DNA of 64,000 nt from Mycobacterium sp. 852002-51057_SCH5723018 (GCF_001667035.1 NZ_LZIR01000081.1:62001-126000); one strand, 5' to 3'. Shown: positions 34,876 through 44,530, numbered from the stretch's first letter. The notes: generated by a model not told the origin, from the letters alone. A program made the numbers and translations.

Positions 34876-36969
34876 CTACCGCAGCGACTCCTCCAGCCAC
34901 GGCGTCAGCCACTTCACGCCTTCCGGGGTGAGGTGGACGCCGTCACTGCGCACCTTGATGCCGTCCACCTTGGCGGTGTAAACGCCGTCCGGGCATAGCT
35001 TTTTGTTCAGATCCAGTATCTGGACATTCGGATGGTGGGCAACCGTCTTGCGCAGCATGGTGTTCCAGAGTTTGACCCGATCGGGTTGGTCCTCCGGGTA
35101 CAGGCGTCCGTCCGGCTTTTCCCCGCCCCGGCTGTAGGGCACGGTGGCCACCACCACGCGAACACCGGTGGAGCCCACGATGTTCAGGGCCCGCTCAAGT
35201 TCACCGTTGAGGTAGGCGTCAAAAGTCGGGTCGCCGATGTGGGTCCACTGACCCTCGTTGACCCGATCGACGGTCTCCCAACGGCCGATGATCAACAGCG
35301 CGGCGTCCGGCCGGTCCCGGTTCATCTGCGCCGACCACCTGATGGGCCAGCCGTCGCATTCGGACCGCTGCTCAAGGGTTTGGCCGATGTACCGGTACGG
35401 CGTGCCACGCACCAGGCTGCAGCCGATGACGGTGTGGTCGACGAACGCGAATCCCGGGGTCGGCGGGAGGTAGTGCATCCAGGTCCACCCGATCGAATCG
35501 CCGAACACCGAAACGGTGAACGGTCGGTTGGGATCCCGCGGCCCCGGGCGGCTGCCACCCGGCGGCGACGGGGAGACCGCGGCCACCGCCGAGACACCGG
35601 GCGGCAGCCCGGGCTCGCGCAACGCCGGTCCGGTACCCACCGGAATCGCCAGCAGTGTGACCGCCGCGGCGCTGGCCACCGTGGCGGCCGCCAGCGGCAA
35701 CAGCGGCACCCGCGCGGGTCGCCAGCGCCGAATGGGTTGTTCGATCAGCCACCATGACGCCGCGGCCACCGCCACCGTGGCGCCGCACCGGGCGGCGAAC
35801 AGCGGCAGCCCGGACCATCCGGTGCGTTCGCCGTTGAGGGCCAGGAAGATTGGCCAGTGCCACAGGTACACGCCGTAGGAGATGGTGCCGAGCCACACCA
35901 AGGGGGGCAGGGCCAGGATGCGGGCGATCGCTCCGCGCTGCTCCAGCGCCACGGGCGCCACCACCAGGACGGAGGCGATCGCGACCCCGATCAGCAGGCC
36001 GTGGCGAAACTCGCCGGCGCTGCCCGTCGCGAAGTGAGTCGCCGCGGCAAGCCCCGCCAGACCGATCACCGGCAGCACCCGGGCGACCCGCCGTGCCCAT
36101 CGGGTCCGGATCAGGCACCAGCCGCGGTTCAGCGAGGGCCAATCCCTCACCAGCAGTGCGGCTGCCGCGGCGCCGGTCAACAACGCCTGCGCGCGGGTGT
36201 CGGTGCCGAAATAGATCCGGTCCCGCGTGCTGTCCGACGCAACGACCACGGCGAGAGCGGCGGACGCCAGCGCGCCAACGGTCGCGATGACGAAGGTGAC
36301 GAACCGCACGTCGCCCACGGTGGTCCGCCTGAAGTAGCGCCTCGCGCGCGCGGCCAGCAGCAGCGTCACCGCGATCAGCAGCACCGGCCAGACGAAGTAA
36401 TACTGCTCCTCCACCCCGAGCGACCAGGTGTGCTGGAGCGGCGACGGCGGAGCGCCCTGGGTGAAATAGTCGGTCTTCTGGGCCACGAACCGCCAATTGG
36501 CCACCCACAGGAAGGCCGCGATGGCGTCATTGCGCAACCCGGCGAGGGCCTGGCTGGGTAGCAGTTCGCGGGCGGCGGCGACGGTGAGCACCATCAACAC
36601 CAGCGCCGGCAGCAGCCGTCGCGCCCGCCGAATCCAAAAGCCGGTCAGCTCAATGCGGCCGGTGCGTCGCAGCTCATCGAGCAACAGCGAGGTGATCAGG
36701 AACCCGCTGAGCACGAAGAAGACGTCGACGCCGATGAAGCCGCCGGCCACCCCGGGGATTCCGCCATGCCCGACGAGCACCAGCGCGACGGCGATCGCGC
36801 GAAGGCCGTCCAGCGCGGGAATGCCGCTGCGTCGCTCCGGTTGGTCCCAGATGGCGAGGCGGCCGGCGCGACGCACGGGAGCAACCCATCGCGGCCGCCC
36901 GGCAGAAGGCACCGGTGCGGGGTCGCTCCCGCCCGGCTCAATGTCCGCTACTAACCCGCCCTGGCCCAT
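34876..36969 (-). CDS. OafA/YrhL-type membrane acyltransferase with SGNH domain
   Basis: A 697-residue integral membrane protein corresponding to M. tuberculosis Rv0111. The N-terminal acyltransferase-3 domain starts IPALDGLRAIAVALVLVGHG and includes GVDVFFVLSGFLI and the HTWSLGVEEQYYF motif. About ten helices are followed by a periplasmic SGNH hydrolase-like domain with SVFGDSIGW and a C-terminal DGVHLTPEG (Asp/His). It probably O-acylates an envelope polysaccharide or lipid. Start ATG at 36969. In M. tuberculosis its neighbour on the 5' side is the rhomboid gene; here the island intervenes. Confidence 0.9.
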   Translation of the reverse strand: MGQGGLVADIEPGGSDPAPVPSAGRPRWVAPVRRAGRLAIWDQPERRSGIPALDGLRAIAVALVLVGHGGIPGVAGGFIGVDVFFVLSGFLITSLLLDELRRTGRIELTGFWIRRARRLLPALVLMVLTVAAARELLPSQALAGLRNDAIAAFLWVANWRFVAQKTDYFTQGAPPSPLQHTWSLGVEEQYYFVWPVLLIAVTLLLAARARRYFRRTTVGDVRFVTFVIATVGALASAALAVVVASDSTRDRIYFGTDTRAQALLTGAAAAALLVRDWPSLNRGWCLIRTRWARRVARVLPVIGLAGLAAATHFATGSAGEFRHGLLIGVAIASVLVVAPVALEQRGAIARILALPPLVWLGTISYGVYLWHWPIFLALNGERTGWSGLPLFAARCGATVAVAAASWWLIEQPIRRWRPARVPLLPLAAATVASAAAVTLLAIPVGTGPALREPGLPPGVSAVAAVSPSPPGGSRPGPRDPNRPFTVSVFGDSIGWTWMHYLPPTPGFAFVDHTVIGCSLVRGTPYRYIGQTLEQRSECDGWPIRWSAQMNRDRPDAALLIIGRWETVDRVNEGQWTHIGDPTFDAYLNGELERALNIVGSTGVRVVVATVPYSRGGEKPDGRLYPEDQPDRVKLWNTMLRKTVAHHPNVQILDLNKKLCPDGVYTAKVDGIKVRSDGVHLTPEGVKWLTPWLEESLR

Positions 36970-37021
36970 GCCGATACGTCGCTGCCCCTCCTCTAGATCG
37001 CAGTCAGCCTAGTGGCGACGC

Positions 37022-37055
37022 CTCCTGATTCAGGAGAAGACACGCGAAGACACGC
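37022..37055. repeat. Palindrome plus 10-bp tandem duplication at the island edge
   Basis: CTCCTGA-T-TCAGGAG (37022-37036) is a perfect palindrome, immediately followed by two tandem copies of GAAGACACGC (37036-37055). They lie in the 111-base gap between the acyltransferase start and the CoA-transferase stop. They could serve as terminator and operator or mark a past recombination junction. Confidence 0.6.
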
Positions 37056-37080
37056 AACGGTTTTCCCGTACCGAGCGGTC

Positions 37081-38277
37081 CTAGATCGGTGCCGCCGGCT
37101 TCCCGTCGACGTTCACATCGACGAGGCCCAGTCCCAGCTCGTCGAGGACCTCTGCGGTGTCGGCGCCCAACTCCGGGGCTGGACCGGCGACTCGACCCGG
37201 CGTCCGGGAAAACCAGGTCGGCACACCCGGGAATCGCACGGGGCCGTGCGGCGTGTCAACGGTCTCGAAAAAGCCGACGGCGTTGAGGTGATCGTCGTCG
37301 AACAAGGTTGCCGGACTTGACAACGCCGCGGCCGGTATTTCCAGTTCGCGGAACAATTCGAGCCATTCGTGGGTGGTTCGCTGCGCCAGTGTTTCGGCGA
37401 GCAACGCGTACACCGCGTCGATCTGACGCGCGCGTCGCTCGAGCGTGGCGTACAGGTCGCTGGCCCACGGGGGTCGCACGGCTTTCATGAACGCGGCCCA
37501 ATGCTTGTCGTTGTAGATCAGTGCGGCGATGTAGCCGTCGCTGGTGCGATAAGGCCGCCGGTTCGGGGCCACCGTGCGCGGGTAAACGGCGGGGCCCAGG
37601 GGCGGATCAAACATGGCGCCGTTGGCGTGTTCGACCAGCATGAAGGACGCCATCGTCTCGAACATGCCGACTTCGACCTCTTGGCCCTCGCCGGTGCGTT
37701 CGCGGTGGAACAGCGCCATCATGGTGGCGTAGAGCGCCGTGAGACCGGCAACCTTGTCGGCTAGTATCGTGCCGACGTAATTGGGTTCGCCGGTCAACTG
37801 CTCTTGGACGTACGGCAGCCCGCATGCCGCCTGGATGGTGTCGTCGTAGGCGGGCAGATCCGCCTTCGGCCCACGCCGGCCGTACCCGTAGCAGTTGGTG
37901 TAGACGATGCTGGGGTTGATCGCCGCCACCTCGTCGTAGCCGAATCCGAGCCTGGCCACCGCCTTCGCCCGCATCGAGTGAATGAAAACGTCGGCCTGCT
38001 CAATGAGCGCTCGCAGCACCGACTTTCCGTCCTCGGACTGCAGGTCGGCGGTGATGCCCCGCTTGCCGCGGTTGACGTTGACGAAGACGCCGCCCATGCC
38101 CCGAACCGGCCCCACGGAGATGTAGCGGGTGTCGTCGCCCTGCGGGGGCTCGACCTTGATCACGTCGGCGCCCATGTCGGCCATGATCTGGGTGCAATAG
38201 GGTCCCATCACCATCGCGGTGAGATCCACCACGCGCACGCCGGCGAGCGGGCCGGCGCGATTGGCGCGGCTAGACAT
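37081..38277 (-). CDS. CaiB/BaiF family CoA-transferase
   Basis: A 398-residue class III CoA-transferase. It opens with LAGVRVVDLTAMVMGPYCTQ and ADMGADVIKVEPPQGDD; the catalytic Asp is in the PAYDDTIQAACGL stretch. It moves CoA between carboxylic acids and would activate an acid intermediate without ATP. The ATG at 38277 is preceded by AAAGGAAGG and overlaps the upstream SDR stop by 8 bases. It is the last gene of the leftward island operon. Confidence 0.9.
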   Translation of the reverse strand: MSSRANRAGPLAGVRVVDLTAMVMGPYCTQIMADMGADVIKVEPPQGDDTRYISVGPVRGMGGVFVNVNRGKRGITADLQSEDGKSVLRALIEQADVFIHSMRAKAVARLGFGYDEVAAINPSIVYTNCYGYGRRGPKADLPAYDDTIQAACGLPYVQEQLTGEPNYVGTILADKVAGLTALYATMMALFHRERTGEGQEVEVGMFETMASFMLVEHANGAMFDPPLGPAVYPRTVAPNRRPYRTSDGYIAALIYNDKHWAAFMKAVRPPWASDLYATLERRARQIDAVYALLAETLAQRTTHEWLELFRELEIPAAALSSPATLFDDDHLNAVGFFETVDTPHGPVRFPGVPTWFSRTPGRVAGPAPELGADTAEVLDELGLGLVDVNVDGKPAAPI

Positions 38278-39202
38278 GGCGGGCGCCTTCCTTTCGTGCC
38301 GCGCTCTCGAAGCTGTAGCGGATGTGGTCGGTATGGCCATCGGGCACGACGGGAAACACCAGCGGCGCATCGAGATAACGGATCGCATCGAGCTGTGCGG
38401 ACACGTCTTCGATGGACCACGACGAGCGATGCACCCCGGGCGTCTCGGCGACCACCGCCCGGGCCACCCGGCCGGCGATGGCGACCAGCATCTCCCCGGT
38501 CACTGGGCAGGCTTCATGGGCCAGCAGGCCCACCACGGGCGCCACCAGCTCGGCGCCCATCGGCGGATACGCCGAAATGTCGAGCCCCTCGGCCATTCTG
38601 GTCACGGCCGACGGAACGATCACGTTGCACAGCACACCCTCCGCGGCGCCTTCGAGCGCGATGGCGTTGGACAGGCCCACCAGGCCGGCCTTGGCGGCGG
38701 CATAGTTCGCGACGCCGTGATTGCCGTACAGGCCGCCGATCGACGACGTCAGTACGATGCGGCCGTAGTGGGCGTCGCACATGAGCGGGAACGCGGGGCG
38801 CACCACGTGGAAGGCGCCGCGCAGATGGACGTCGATGACGGCATCGAAGTCCTCGTAGCTCATCTCCCGCAACGACGCGCGCCGCACGTTGCCGGCGTTG
38901 TGAATCAGGATGTCGATCCGCCCGTAGGGATCGAGCGCCGCGTCGATGATCGCCCGGCCGCCCTCGGCCGTCGCGACCGACTCGGTGCACGCGACCGCTT
39001 CGCCGCCCGCCGCCGCAATCTCGGCCGCCACCTGTTGTGCGGGACCGGCGTCCGTGCCGTCCCCGGTGAGGTCGCTGCCCGTGTCATTGACCACGACCTT
39101 GGCGCCCCGGGAGGCTAGCAGCAGCGCGTAGGCGCGTCCCAGTCCCCTGCCCGCGCCGGTCACCACGGCCACCCGGTTGTCGAATCTGAGTTCAGGGGTC
39201 AC
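38270..39202 (-). CDS. Short-chain dehydrogenase, MFE-2-like hydroxyacyl-CoA type
   Basis: A 310-residue SDR with VTGAGRGLGRAY for the cofactor, NAG near 115 and the active-site YAAAK. The early insertion VVNDTGSDLTGDGTDAGPAQ is typical of 3-hydroxyacyl-CoA dehydrogenases of multifunctional enzyme type 2. It could act on a CoA-activated ring-cleavage product. The GTG at 39202 overlaps the monooxygenase stop by 4 bases (GTGA). Confidence 0.87.
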   Translation of the reverse strand: MTPELRFDNRVAVVTGAGRGLGRAYALLLASRGAKVVVNDTGSDLTGDGTDAGPAQQVAAEIAAAGGEAVACTESVATAEGGRAIIDAALDPYGRIDILIHNAGNVRRASLREMSYEDFDAVIDVHLRGAFHVVRPAFPLMCDAHYGRIVLTSSIGGLYGNHGVANYAAAKAGLVGLSNAIALEGAAEGVLCNVIVPSAVTRMAEGLDISAYPPMGAELVAPVVGLLAHEACPVTGEMLVAIAGRVARAVVAETPGVHRSSWSIEDVSAQLDAIRYLDAPLVFPVVPDGHTDHIRYSFESAARKEGARHV

Positions 39203-41052
39203 GATCCCAGCACCAGGCCATCCAGGTCGCCTTTGTCGCGCCACTCCGCCAGCAGCTCACCGAAGGCGTAGAAGCCCGGACCGTACGGTTCGCCCAGGTG
39301 TGAGCGGATGCCCTCGCCATCCTTGATGCCGGCGCCCCCGCCTTCGTTGTTGTAATAGCCTGGCGTGCATTCCAAGTCGAACTGGCTGTTGTCGATCGCG
39401 GTGTCCCGGATCGTTTTGCACCACTCGTCTTGCGCCTCTTGGCTGGGCTCGACGGTGACCGCACCGCGGGCCAGCGCCTGGGAGATGATGTAGGCGATGT
39501 GCTCGCCCTGCAGCTCATAGTTGGCGGCGATGTTCGCCGAGATGCCGACCTGGGTGAATCCGGTGAAGAACTGGTTGGGGAAGCCGCGGCTGGTCATCCC
39601 GTGCAAGGTCTTGTAGCCGTCGCGCCAGTGGTCGAAGAGCGACACGCCGTCGCGTCCCTCGACGGCGTCGATGGAGTAGCGCCGGCTGATCTCCGTGGTG
39701 ATCTCGAAGCCGCTGGCGTAGATGATGCAATCGACCTCGTACTCAACACCATTGGCGATCAGCCCGTTTTTTGTCGCCCGCTCGACGCCCTTGGTCGAAG
39801 ACACGTCGACCAGCGTGACATTCGGACGGTTGAAGGTCTGCAGGTAGTCGTCGTTGGTGCACGGCCGTTTGCACAGGAACCGGTAGTACGGCTTGAGCGA
39901 CTCGGCGGTGTCCGGATCCCCGACGAGGCTCTCGACGCGGCGCCGCAGCCGCTCCATGACCTTGTAGTCCTCTTCCTCCCGGATGGCCATGAATTGCTCC
40001 GGGGTCATCGCCGCCGGATCGGCCAGGGCCAAGACTCGCGCGGCGGTGTTGCGGCCGAGCTCGGTCCAGAAGTCACAGACGTAGTCGGGCTGACCGAGCG
40101 CCATGCCCTCGAACGTCCAGGCATGGAAGTTGCGCTGCCGCTCCTTTTGCCAGCCCGGGCGCAGCGTCTTCACCCAGTCGGGGTCGGTCGCCGCGTTGTT
40201 GCGCGCGCCCACCGACGACGGCGTGCGCTGAAAGACGTACAGATGCTTGGCGTACCGGCCCAGGAAGGGCACGATCTGGACGCCGGTCGCCCCGGTGCCG
40301 ACGACGGCGATCCGCTTGTCGGCGAGCTTGTGCAGCCCGCCCGAGGTGTCCCCGCCGGTGTATCCGTAGTCCCAGCGCGACGAGTGGAAGCTGTGCCCCC
40401 GGAATTCCTTGATCCCGGGAATCCCCGGCAGCTTCGGCCGGTGGAAGGGACCGGACGCCATCACCACGAACCGCGCCCGGATGTCGTCACCGCGGTCCGT
40501 GCCGACGCGCCAGCGCTTGATCGACTCGTCCCAGTACAACTCGCGGACCTGAGTGGAGAAGATCGCGGAATCGTATAGGCCGTAGTGCTTTCCGATGCGC
40601 CGGCAATGGTCGTAGATCTCGGCGCCGTCGGCGAACTTCTTGGAGGGGATGAAGTTCAGTTCCTCGAGCAGCGGCACGTAGCAATAGGATTCGTTGTCGC
40701 ACTGGATGCCGGGATAGCGGTTCCAATACCATACGCCGCCGAAGTCGCCGCCCAGCTCGATGATCCGGACGTCGTCGACTCCCGCCTTCTTCAGGTACGC
40801 CCCGCACAGCAGGCCCCCGAAGCCGCCGCCCAGCACGGCGACGTCGATGTCCTGGACGATGGGGTCGCGAACCAGCGGCGGCGAGTGCGGGTCGGTTTCG
40901 TAGTATCCGGCAAAGTCGTCGACGAGTTCGACGTACTGCTTGGAACCCTCTGGGCGCAGCCGCTTTTCGCGCTCCCGACGGTACTTTTCGCGCAGCGCGC
41001 CGATGTCGATGTCGTCCGGCGTCTGCGTGGGCGGGCAGTTCGGATCCGTCAT
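39199..41052 (-). CDS. Type I Baeyer-Villiger-like flavin monooxygenase
   Basis: A 617-residue FAD/NADPH enzyme. The FAD loop GGGFGG is at 75-80, after a 65-residue N-terminal extension. The Baeyer-Villiger fingerprint F-x-G-x3-H-x3-W is exact at 217-227 (FRGHSFHSSRW). The NADPH loop is VVGTGATGVQI. The extension and length resemble enzymes acting on large or polycyclic ketones, which become esters or lactones. ATG at 41052, overlapping the upstream gene by 4 bases (ATGA). Confidence 0.9.
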   Translation of the reverse strand: MTDPNCPPTQTPDDIDIGALREKYRREREKRLRPEGSKQYVELVDDFAGYYETDPHSPPLVRDPIVQDIDVAVLGGGFGGLLCGAYLKKAGVDDVRIIELGGDFGGVWYWNRYPGIQCDNESYCYVPLLEELNFIPSKKFADGAEIYDHCRRIGKHYGLYDSAIFSTQVRELYWDESIKRWRVGTDRGDDIRARFVVMASGPFHRPKLPGIPGIKEFRGHSFHSSRWDYGYTGGDTSGGLHKLADKRIAVVGTGATGVQIVPFLGRYAKHLYVFQRTPSSVGARNNAATDPDWVKTLRPGWQKERQRNFHAWTFEGMALGQPDYVCDFWTELGRNTAARVLALADPAAMTPEQFMAIREEEDYKVMERLRRRVESLVGDPDTAESLKPYYRFLCKRPCTNDDYLQTFNRPNVTLVDVSSTKGVERATKNGLIANGVEYEVDCIIYASGFEITTEISRRYSIDAVEGRDGVSLFDHWRDGYKTLHGMTSRGFPNQFFTGFTQVGISANIAANYELQGEHIAYIISQALARGAVTVEPSQEAQDEWCKTIRDTAIDNSQFDLECTPGYYNNEGGGAGIKDGEGIRSHLGEPYGPGFYAFGELLAEWRDKGDLDGLVLGS

Positions 41053-42224
41053 GCCAGGGCGTCCTCCGGGAGCGCCGCGGGATGCAAGGGCGCCTTCATT
41101 TCCTGGACGGCGGGCAGCACCTCTTTCGCGAACAACCGCGTGCTCGCCATCGCCTCTTCGTAGGGCATCGTGCCGAACTGCGGAACGATCGTCAGCTCGC
41201 AGAACGAGCACGCCTCCTGCGCAGCGGTGATGCGGTTGAAGATCTCCTCCGGGGTCCCGATCAGCAGATTGGACGCGTGGTAGCCCGGGGTCTTGGACGG
41301 GCCGCCCTTCGGGTCACCGGTGACCGAGGAGGCGAGCACCGCGGTCGCGGTGGCCTCCCGCGCCGCGTAGGCTTCATACCCCTTGACACCCTTGAAGTTC
41401 GACGCGTCGGCGAACCCGTAGTGCACGGTGACGTCGCGGTTGGCGGTCCAGATCCATTCCTCGGATCTGGCGGGATCCTCGTTGGTGCAGTACATGAACA
41501 TCACGTTCTTCGGCTGGCAGGGCGGCAGGCCTTCCTTCTTGCGGAACGTGTTGACCTTCTGCACTTCTCGTCCGGCATCCTCGATCGGCTTGTTGCCCAC
41601 GAACAGCGGAATCATGCCGCGCCGGGCCAGGATCTCCAGCGACTCGGCGGTCGACGACGAGCTGTAGATCCGCGAAAACAGGTCGCGGCTGCGCGGCTCC
41701 GGGCGAAGCGACATCTCGGGGACCTTGAAGATCTCACCCTCGTAGGAGAACCGCTCCCCCGACAGCGCCAGCTGCAGGACGTCGAGGGTTTCGTTGAACC
41801 GCTGCCGGCTCTCCTCACGGGGCACGCCGACGGCGTCGAACTCTCCCTTCGAGACCCCGCGGCCGATCCCGATCGTCGTGTAGCGCCCGTTGGACAGGAT
41901 GTCGAGGTAGGCGATCTGGTGCGCCAGCCGGACCGGATGCCACCACGGCGCGACAACGACGAAGGTGCCCAGGCTGACCCGTTCGGTGCGTCCGGCGAAA
42001 TAGCTCAACGCCTGAATCGGGTTGGGCGTCATGCCATATGGTGTTCCGCAGTGCTCCGGCATCCAGATGCCGTCGAACCCGAGCGGTTCGGCCAGATCGG
42101 CGATCGCGAGGGTGGCCTGCACGCACTCGGCGTCCGGTGTTGCGGGCGGGCTGCTGAAATCGCCGGCCAGCACGCGATCCCAGTCGTGGGAGTTGTGCGA
42201 TCCGAACCCAAGATTGACTTTCAT
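41049..42224 (-). CDS. LLM-class flavin-dependent monooxygenase
   Basis: A 391-residue luciferase-like protein with GFGSHNSHDWDRVL at the N-terminus, LGTFVVVAPWWHPVRLAHQ and LSNGRYTTIGIGRG. In pathways such as camphor degradation this fold provides FMN-dependent type II Baeyer-Villiger enzymes; here the activity is not known. GGAAGAGG within the Rieske gene 3' end serves the ATG at 42224. It overlaps the downstream monooxygenase gene (ATGA). Confidence 0.87.
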   Translation of the reverse strand: MKVNLGFGSHNSHDWDRVLAGDFSSPPATPDAECVQATLAIADLAEPLGFDGIWMPEHCGTPYGMTPNPIQALSYFAGRTERVSLGTFVVVAPWWHPVRLAHQIAYLDILSNGRYTTIGIGRGVSKGEFDAVGVPREESRQRFNETLDVLQLALSGERFSYEGEIFKVPEMSLRPEPRSRDLFSRIYSSSSTAESLEILARRGMIPLFVGNKPIEDAGREVQKVNTFRKKEGLPPCQPKNVMFMYCTNEDPARSEEWIWTANRDVTVHYGFADASNFKGVKGYEAYAAREATATAVLASSVTGDPKGGPSKTPGYHASNLLIGTPEEIFNRITAAQEACSFCELTIVPQFGTMPYEEAMASTRLFAKEVLPAVQEMKAPLHPAALPEDALA

Positions 42225-42227
42225 CGA

Positions 42228-43592
42228 TCAGACCTCTTCCTGTCGGCGAGCTAGTTCACGGGGTGCACCGGTGCCCATGTATTCGGCGAGGTTGCGGTGC
42301 AGGTTTGCGGTGGCGCGCTCCATGTAGGGGTTGGGCCTGGGTCCGGCGAAGGCTAAAGACTTCATCCCCTGCTGAACGGCGGCCATGTTGGAGAAGTCCT
42401 GGGGCAGCACGCTGCGCCAGCCCGGATCGTCCGGCGGCGCGTACACCCATTCGGTCTGCGGCTCTTCCCCTTTGGGATACAGCTCGTAGCATGAGGCCTC
42501 GAAGATGCACTTGTCCGGGTCGTAGCCGTATGGCCGGGCGCTGTAGCACAGCGCGGTGGTCAGGCCCTGCCCGATCTGGAAGTTGGGAAATATCTGCCAC
42601 GCGGTGCCGCTCTTGGCCAGGTGTTCGGGGTCGATGCTCGGCCACACCACGCCGCGGGCGGCATCGTCCCGCCGCGCCGAGGACAGCCAGTGCTCGAGCA
42701 CCTGGCCGGCCGGCGCGTCCTCGGGCAGCTCGTCGACCAGGCGGCGCGCCGCCTCCACCAGCGTCTTGGTGGTGGTGGCGTTGGTTTCCGCCAGCGTGTA
42801 GAGCTGCATCTCGGCCGTCGAGACGCGGGGGTCGGCTCCGGTGCCCAGGCGGATCTTGGATTGCGTTTCCTCCAGATCCTTCGGCGCGTCGTAGCCGATG
42901 TTGCTGTGCTTGCCCTGCGCCATCGCCCAGCCGCGAAAGTTGCCGAACTTGTTGAACTGCGGGTGCGTGGTGGCGACGTGGTAGGTCTCGTTGAACGCCT
43001 CCATGGCGACCTTCCAATTGCACCCGAAATGCAGCCATTTGCGCCATTTGCAGCGCATGTCCTGCAGCCCGAAGGGATCGAGCATGGTGGCGGCGGGCTC
43101 GAGGTAGTCGCGCAGCGGTTCGCACGCCGGATCCATATTGATCCAGATCCAGCCGCCCCAGGTGTCGACGCTGACCGGCGCCAGATGCGTGTTCTCCGGC
43201 GTCAGCGCACCCTGCCAGTCCTGCTTCTCCGGCACGTGGATGCAGGTGCCGTCCTGGTCGTAGGTCCAGCCGTGGAACCCGCACACGAACGACTTCCTGT
43301 GGCCGCACGCACTTTTGGCCCCATCGGGAGCGTCGACCAGGCGACGGCCCCGGTGCATGCACACGTTGTGGTGCGCCTTGAAAGCGTCGGGTCCGGTGCG
43401 CACCACCAGAATGGAATCGTCGAGGATGTCGTAGGTGAGGTAACTGCCCACCCGGGGTAGATCTTCGACGCGCCCGACTTGTTGCCACACCTTGCGCCAC
43501 AACTTGTCGCGCTCGGCGCGGACGTAGTCCGCGGAGATGTAGGCGTCCACCCCGATCACCACCGGCGCGGTCAGGCCGTCAGTCACATCCAT
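42228..43592 (-). CDS. Rieske non-haem iron oxygenase, alpha subunit
   Basis: A 454-residue ring-hydroxylating oxygenase. The Rieske ligands are C78-x-H80 (CMHRG) and C104-x2-H107 (CGFHGW). The spacing between the pairs is 23 residues, longer than the usual 15-17, and the insert contains an extra C96-G-H98. The mononuclear iron site is H205/H210 (ETYHVATTH) with a later Asp. No ferredoxin, reductase or beta subunit is encoded nearby, so electrons must come from elsewhere. It overlaps the upstream SDR by 14 bases. Confidence 0.9.
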   Translation of the reverse strand: MDVTDGLTAPVVIGVDAYISADYVRAERDKLWRKVWQQVGRVEDLPRVGSYLTYDILDDSILVVRTGPDAFKAHHNVCMHRGRRLVDAPDGAKSACGHRKSFVCGFHGWTYDQDGTCIHVPEKQDWQGALTPENTHLAPVSVDTWGGWIWINMDPACEPLRDYLEPAATMLDPFGLQDMRCKWRKWLHFGCNWKVAMEAFNETYHVATTHPQFNKFGNFRGWAMAQGKHSNIGYDAPKDLEETQSKIRLGTGADPRVSTAEMQLYTLAETNATTTKTLVEAARRLVDELPEDAPAGQVLEHWLSSARRDDAARGVVWPSIDPEHLAKSGTAWQIFPNFQIGQGLTTALCYSARPYGYDPDKCIFEASCYELYPKGEEPQTEWVYAPPDDPGWRSVLPQDFSNMAAVQQGMKSLAFAGPRPNPYMERATANLHRNLAEYMGTGAPRELARRQEEV

Positions 43593-44454
43593 CCAATTCC
43601 TCGCTTTCCCAACGTGTTATGGCCGCGCGGAACGTTTCGTCCTTGAGGAACAGGGAGGTGTTGTCGGCGCCCAGGTGCCCCCATCGGAGGTTCAGGCCGC
43701 CGTCCACCAGCAGCGTCTGCCCGGTGATGTAGCTCGAAAGATCCGACAGCAGGAACACAATGGCGCCGGCCACCTCCTCCGGGCAGCCGCGGCGCCCCAT
43801 CGCGATGGCGCGACGGTCACGCCCGGGATCCTCGTCGACGTAGGTGCCCGACGCGGGCGTCTTGGTGACGCCGGGGGCCACGGCGTTGACCCGGATGCCG
43901 TCCTGGGCCAGCTCGAGCGCCATGGTGCGCGTCACCGCCGCGATCGCGGCCTTGGCCGTGCCGTAGGCGATGTGGAACGGCGCGGTGTTCATCCCGCTGA
44001 TCGACGAGAGGGAAACGATCGACCCCGGACGCTTGCCCCGCTTCAGATCCGCGGCCACAGCCTGGCTCATGAAGAACATCGTCTCCAGATTGCGGCTGAA
44101 CAGCTCTCGCCAGTCGCTGCGCGTCACCCGGGTCGACGGCATCCAGGTCGACGGGTCCGCCCCACCCGCGACATTGACCAGGCCGTGCAGCGCACCCCCG
44201 GTCCGCCGCACCGCCTCGAGCGCGGCGCTCACCCCCTCGTCGGTGGAAGCGTCGGCCGCGACCGGCACTATCGAGAGACCATCGGCCTGTAGGGGGCCCA
44301 GGTGCCGGTCCAGGTTGTCTTGCCCGCGGCTCACCGCGACCACGGTCGCCCCCGCCTCGGCGACCATGCGCGTGACGGCCGTCCCGATGCCGCCGCCTGC
44401 AGCGCCCGAGACGACGACGACGCGCCCGTCCAGCGCAAGAGGATTACGATCCAT
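43579..44454 (-). CDS. Short-chain dehydrogenase, first gene of the leftward island operon
   Basis: A 291-residue SDR. The cofactor loop is SGAAGGGIGTAV, NVAGG replaces the usual NNAG, and the active site is YGTAK with a Ser about 13 residues before. The C-terminus is some 30 residues longer than classical SDRs. It may oxidise the alcohol produced by the Rieske enzyme. The ATG at 44454 lies just downstream of the TTGTCCGGACAA palindrome. Confidence 0.87.
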   Translation of the reverse strand: MDRNPLALDGRVVVVSGAAGGGIGTAVTRMVAEAGATVVAVSRGQDNLDRHLGPLQADGLSIVPVAADASTDEGVSAALEAVRRTGGALHGLVNVAGGADPSTWMPSTRVTRSDWRELFSRNLETMFFMSQAVAADLKRGKRPGSIVSLSSISGMNTAPFHIAYGTAKAAIAAVTRTMALELAQDGIRVNAVAPGVTKTPASGTYVDEDPGRDRRAIAMGRRGCPEEVAGAIVFLLSDLSSYITGQTLLVDGGLNLRWGHLGADNTSLFLKDETFRAAITRWESEELDGCD

Positions 44455-44462
44455 CGGCTATA

Positions 44463-44474
44463 TTGTCCGGACAA
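44463..44474. promoter_or_regulatory. Perfect palindrome TTGTCCGGACAA
   Basis: A 12-bp perfect palindrome of GntR type. On the minus strand a -10 hexamer TATTTT (44478-44473) overlaps it and the predicted start of transcription falls inside it. It is related to the site at 44558 (shared TTGTCYGGAC). Confidence 0.7.
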
Positions 44475-44479
44475 AATAA

Positions 44480-44530
44480 TGACGTGCACTCATTAGAAAG
44501 CATGATTCTCCGGCAATGCCGTGCACGTCA
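44480..44530. promoter_or_regulatory. 10-bp inverted repeat in the island control region
   Basis: TGACGTGCAC (44480-44489) and GTGCACGTCA (44521-44530) are exact inverted copies, 41 bases apart centre to centre, about four helical turns. This spacing suits a dimer pair binding with looping, possibly an activator or a second regulator. Confidence 0.6.
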
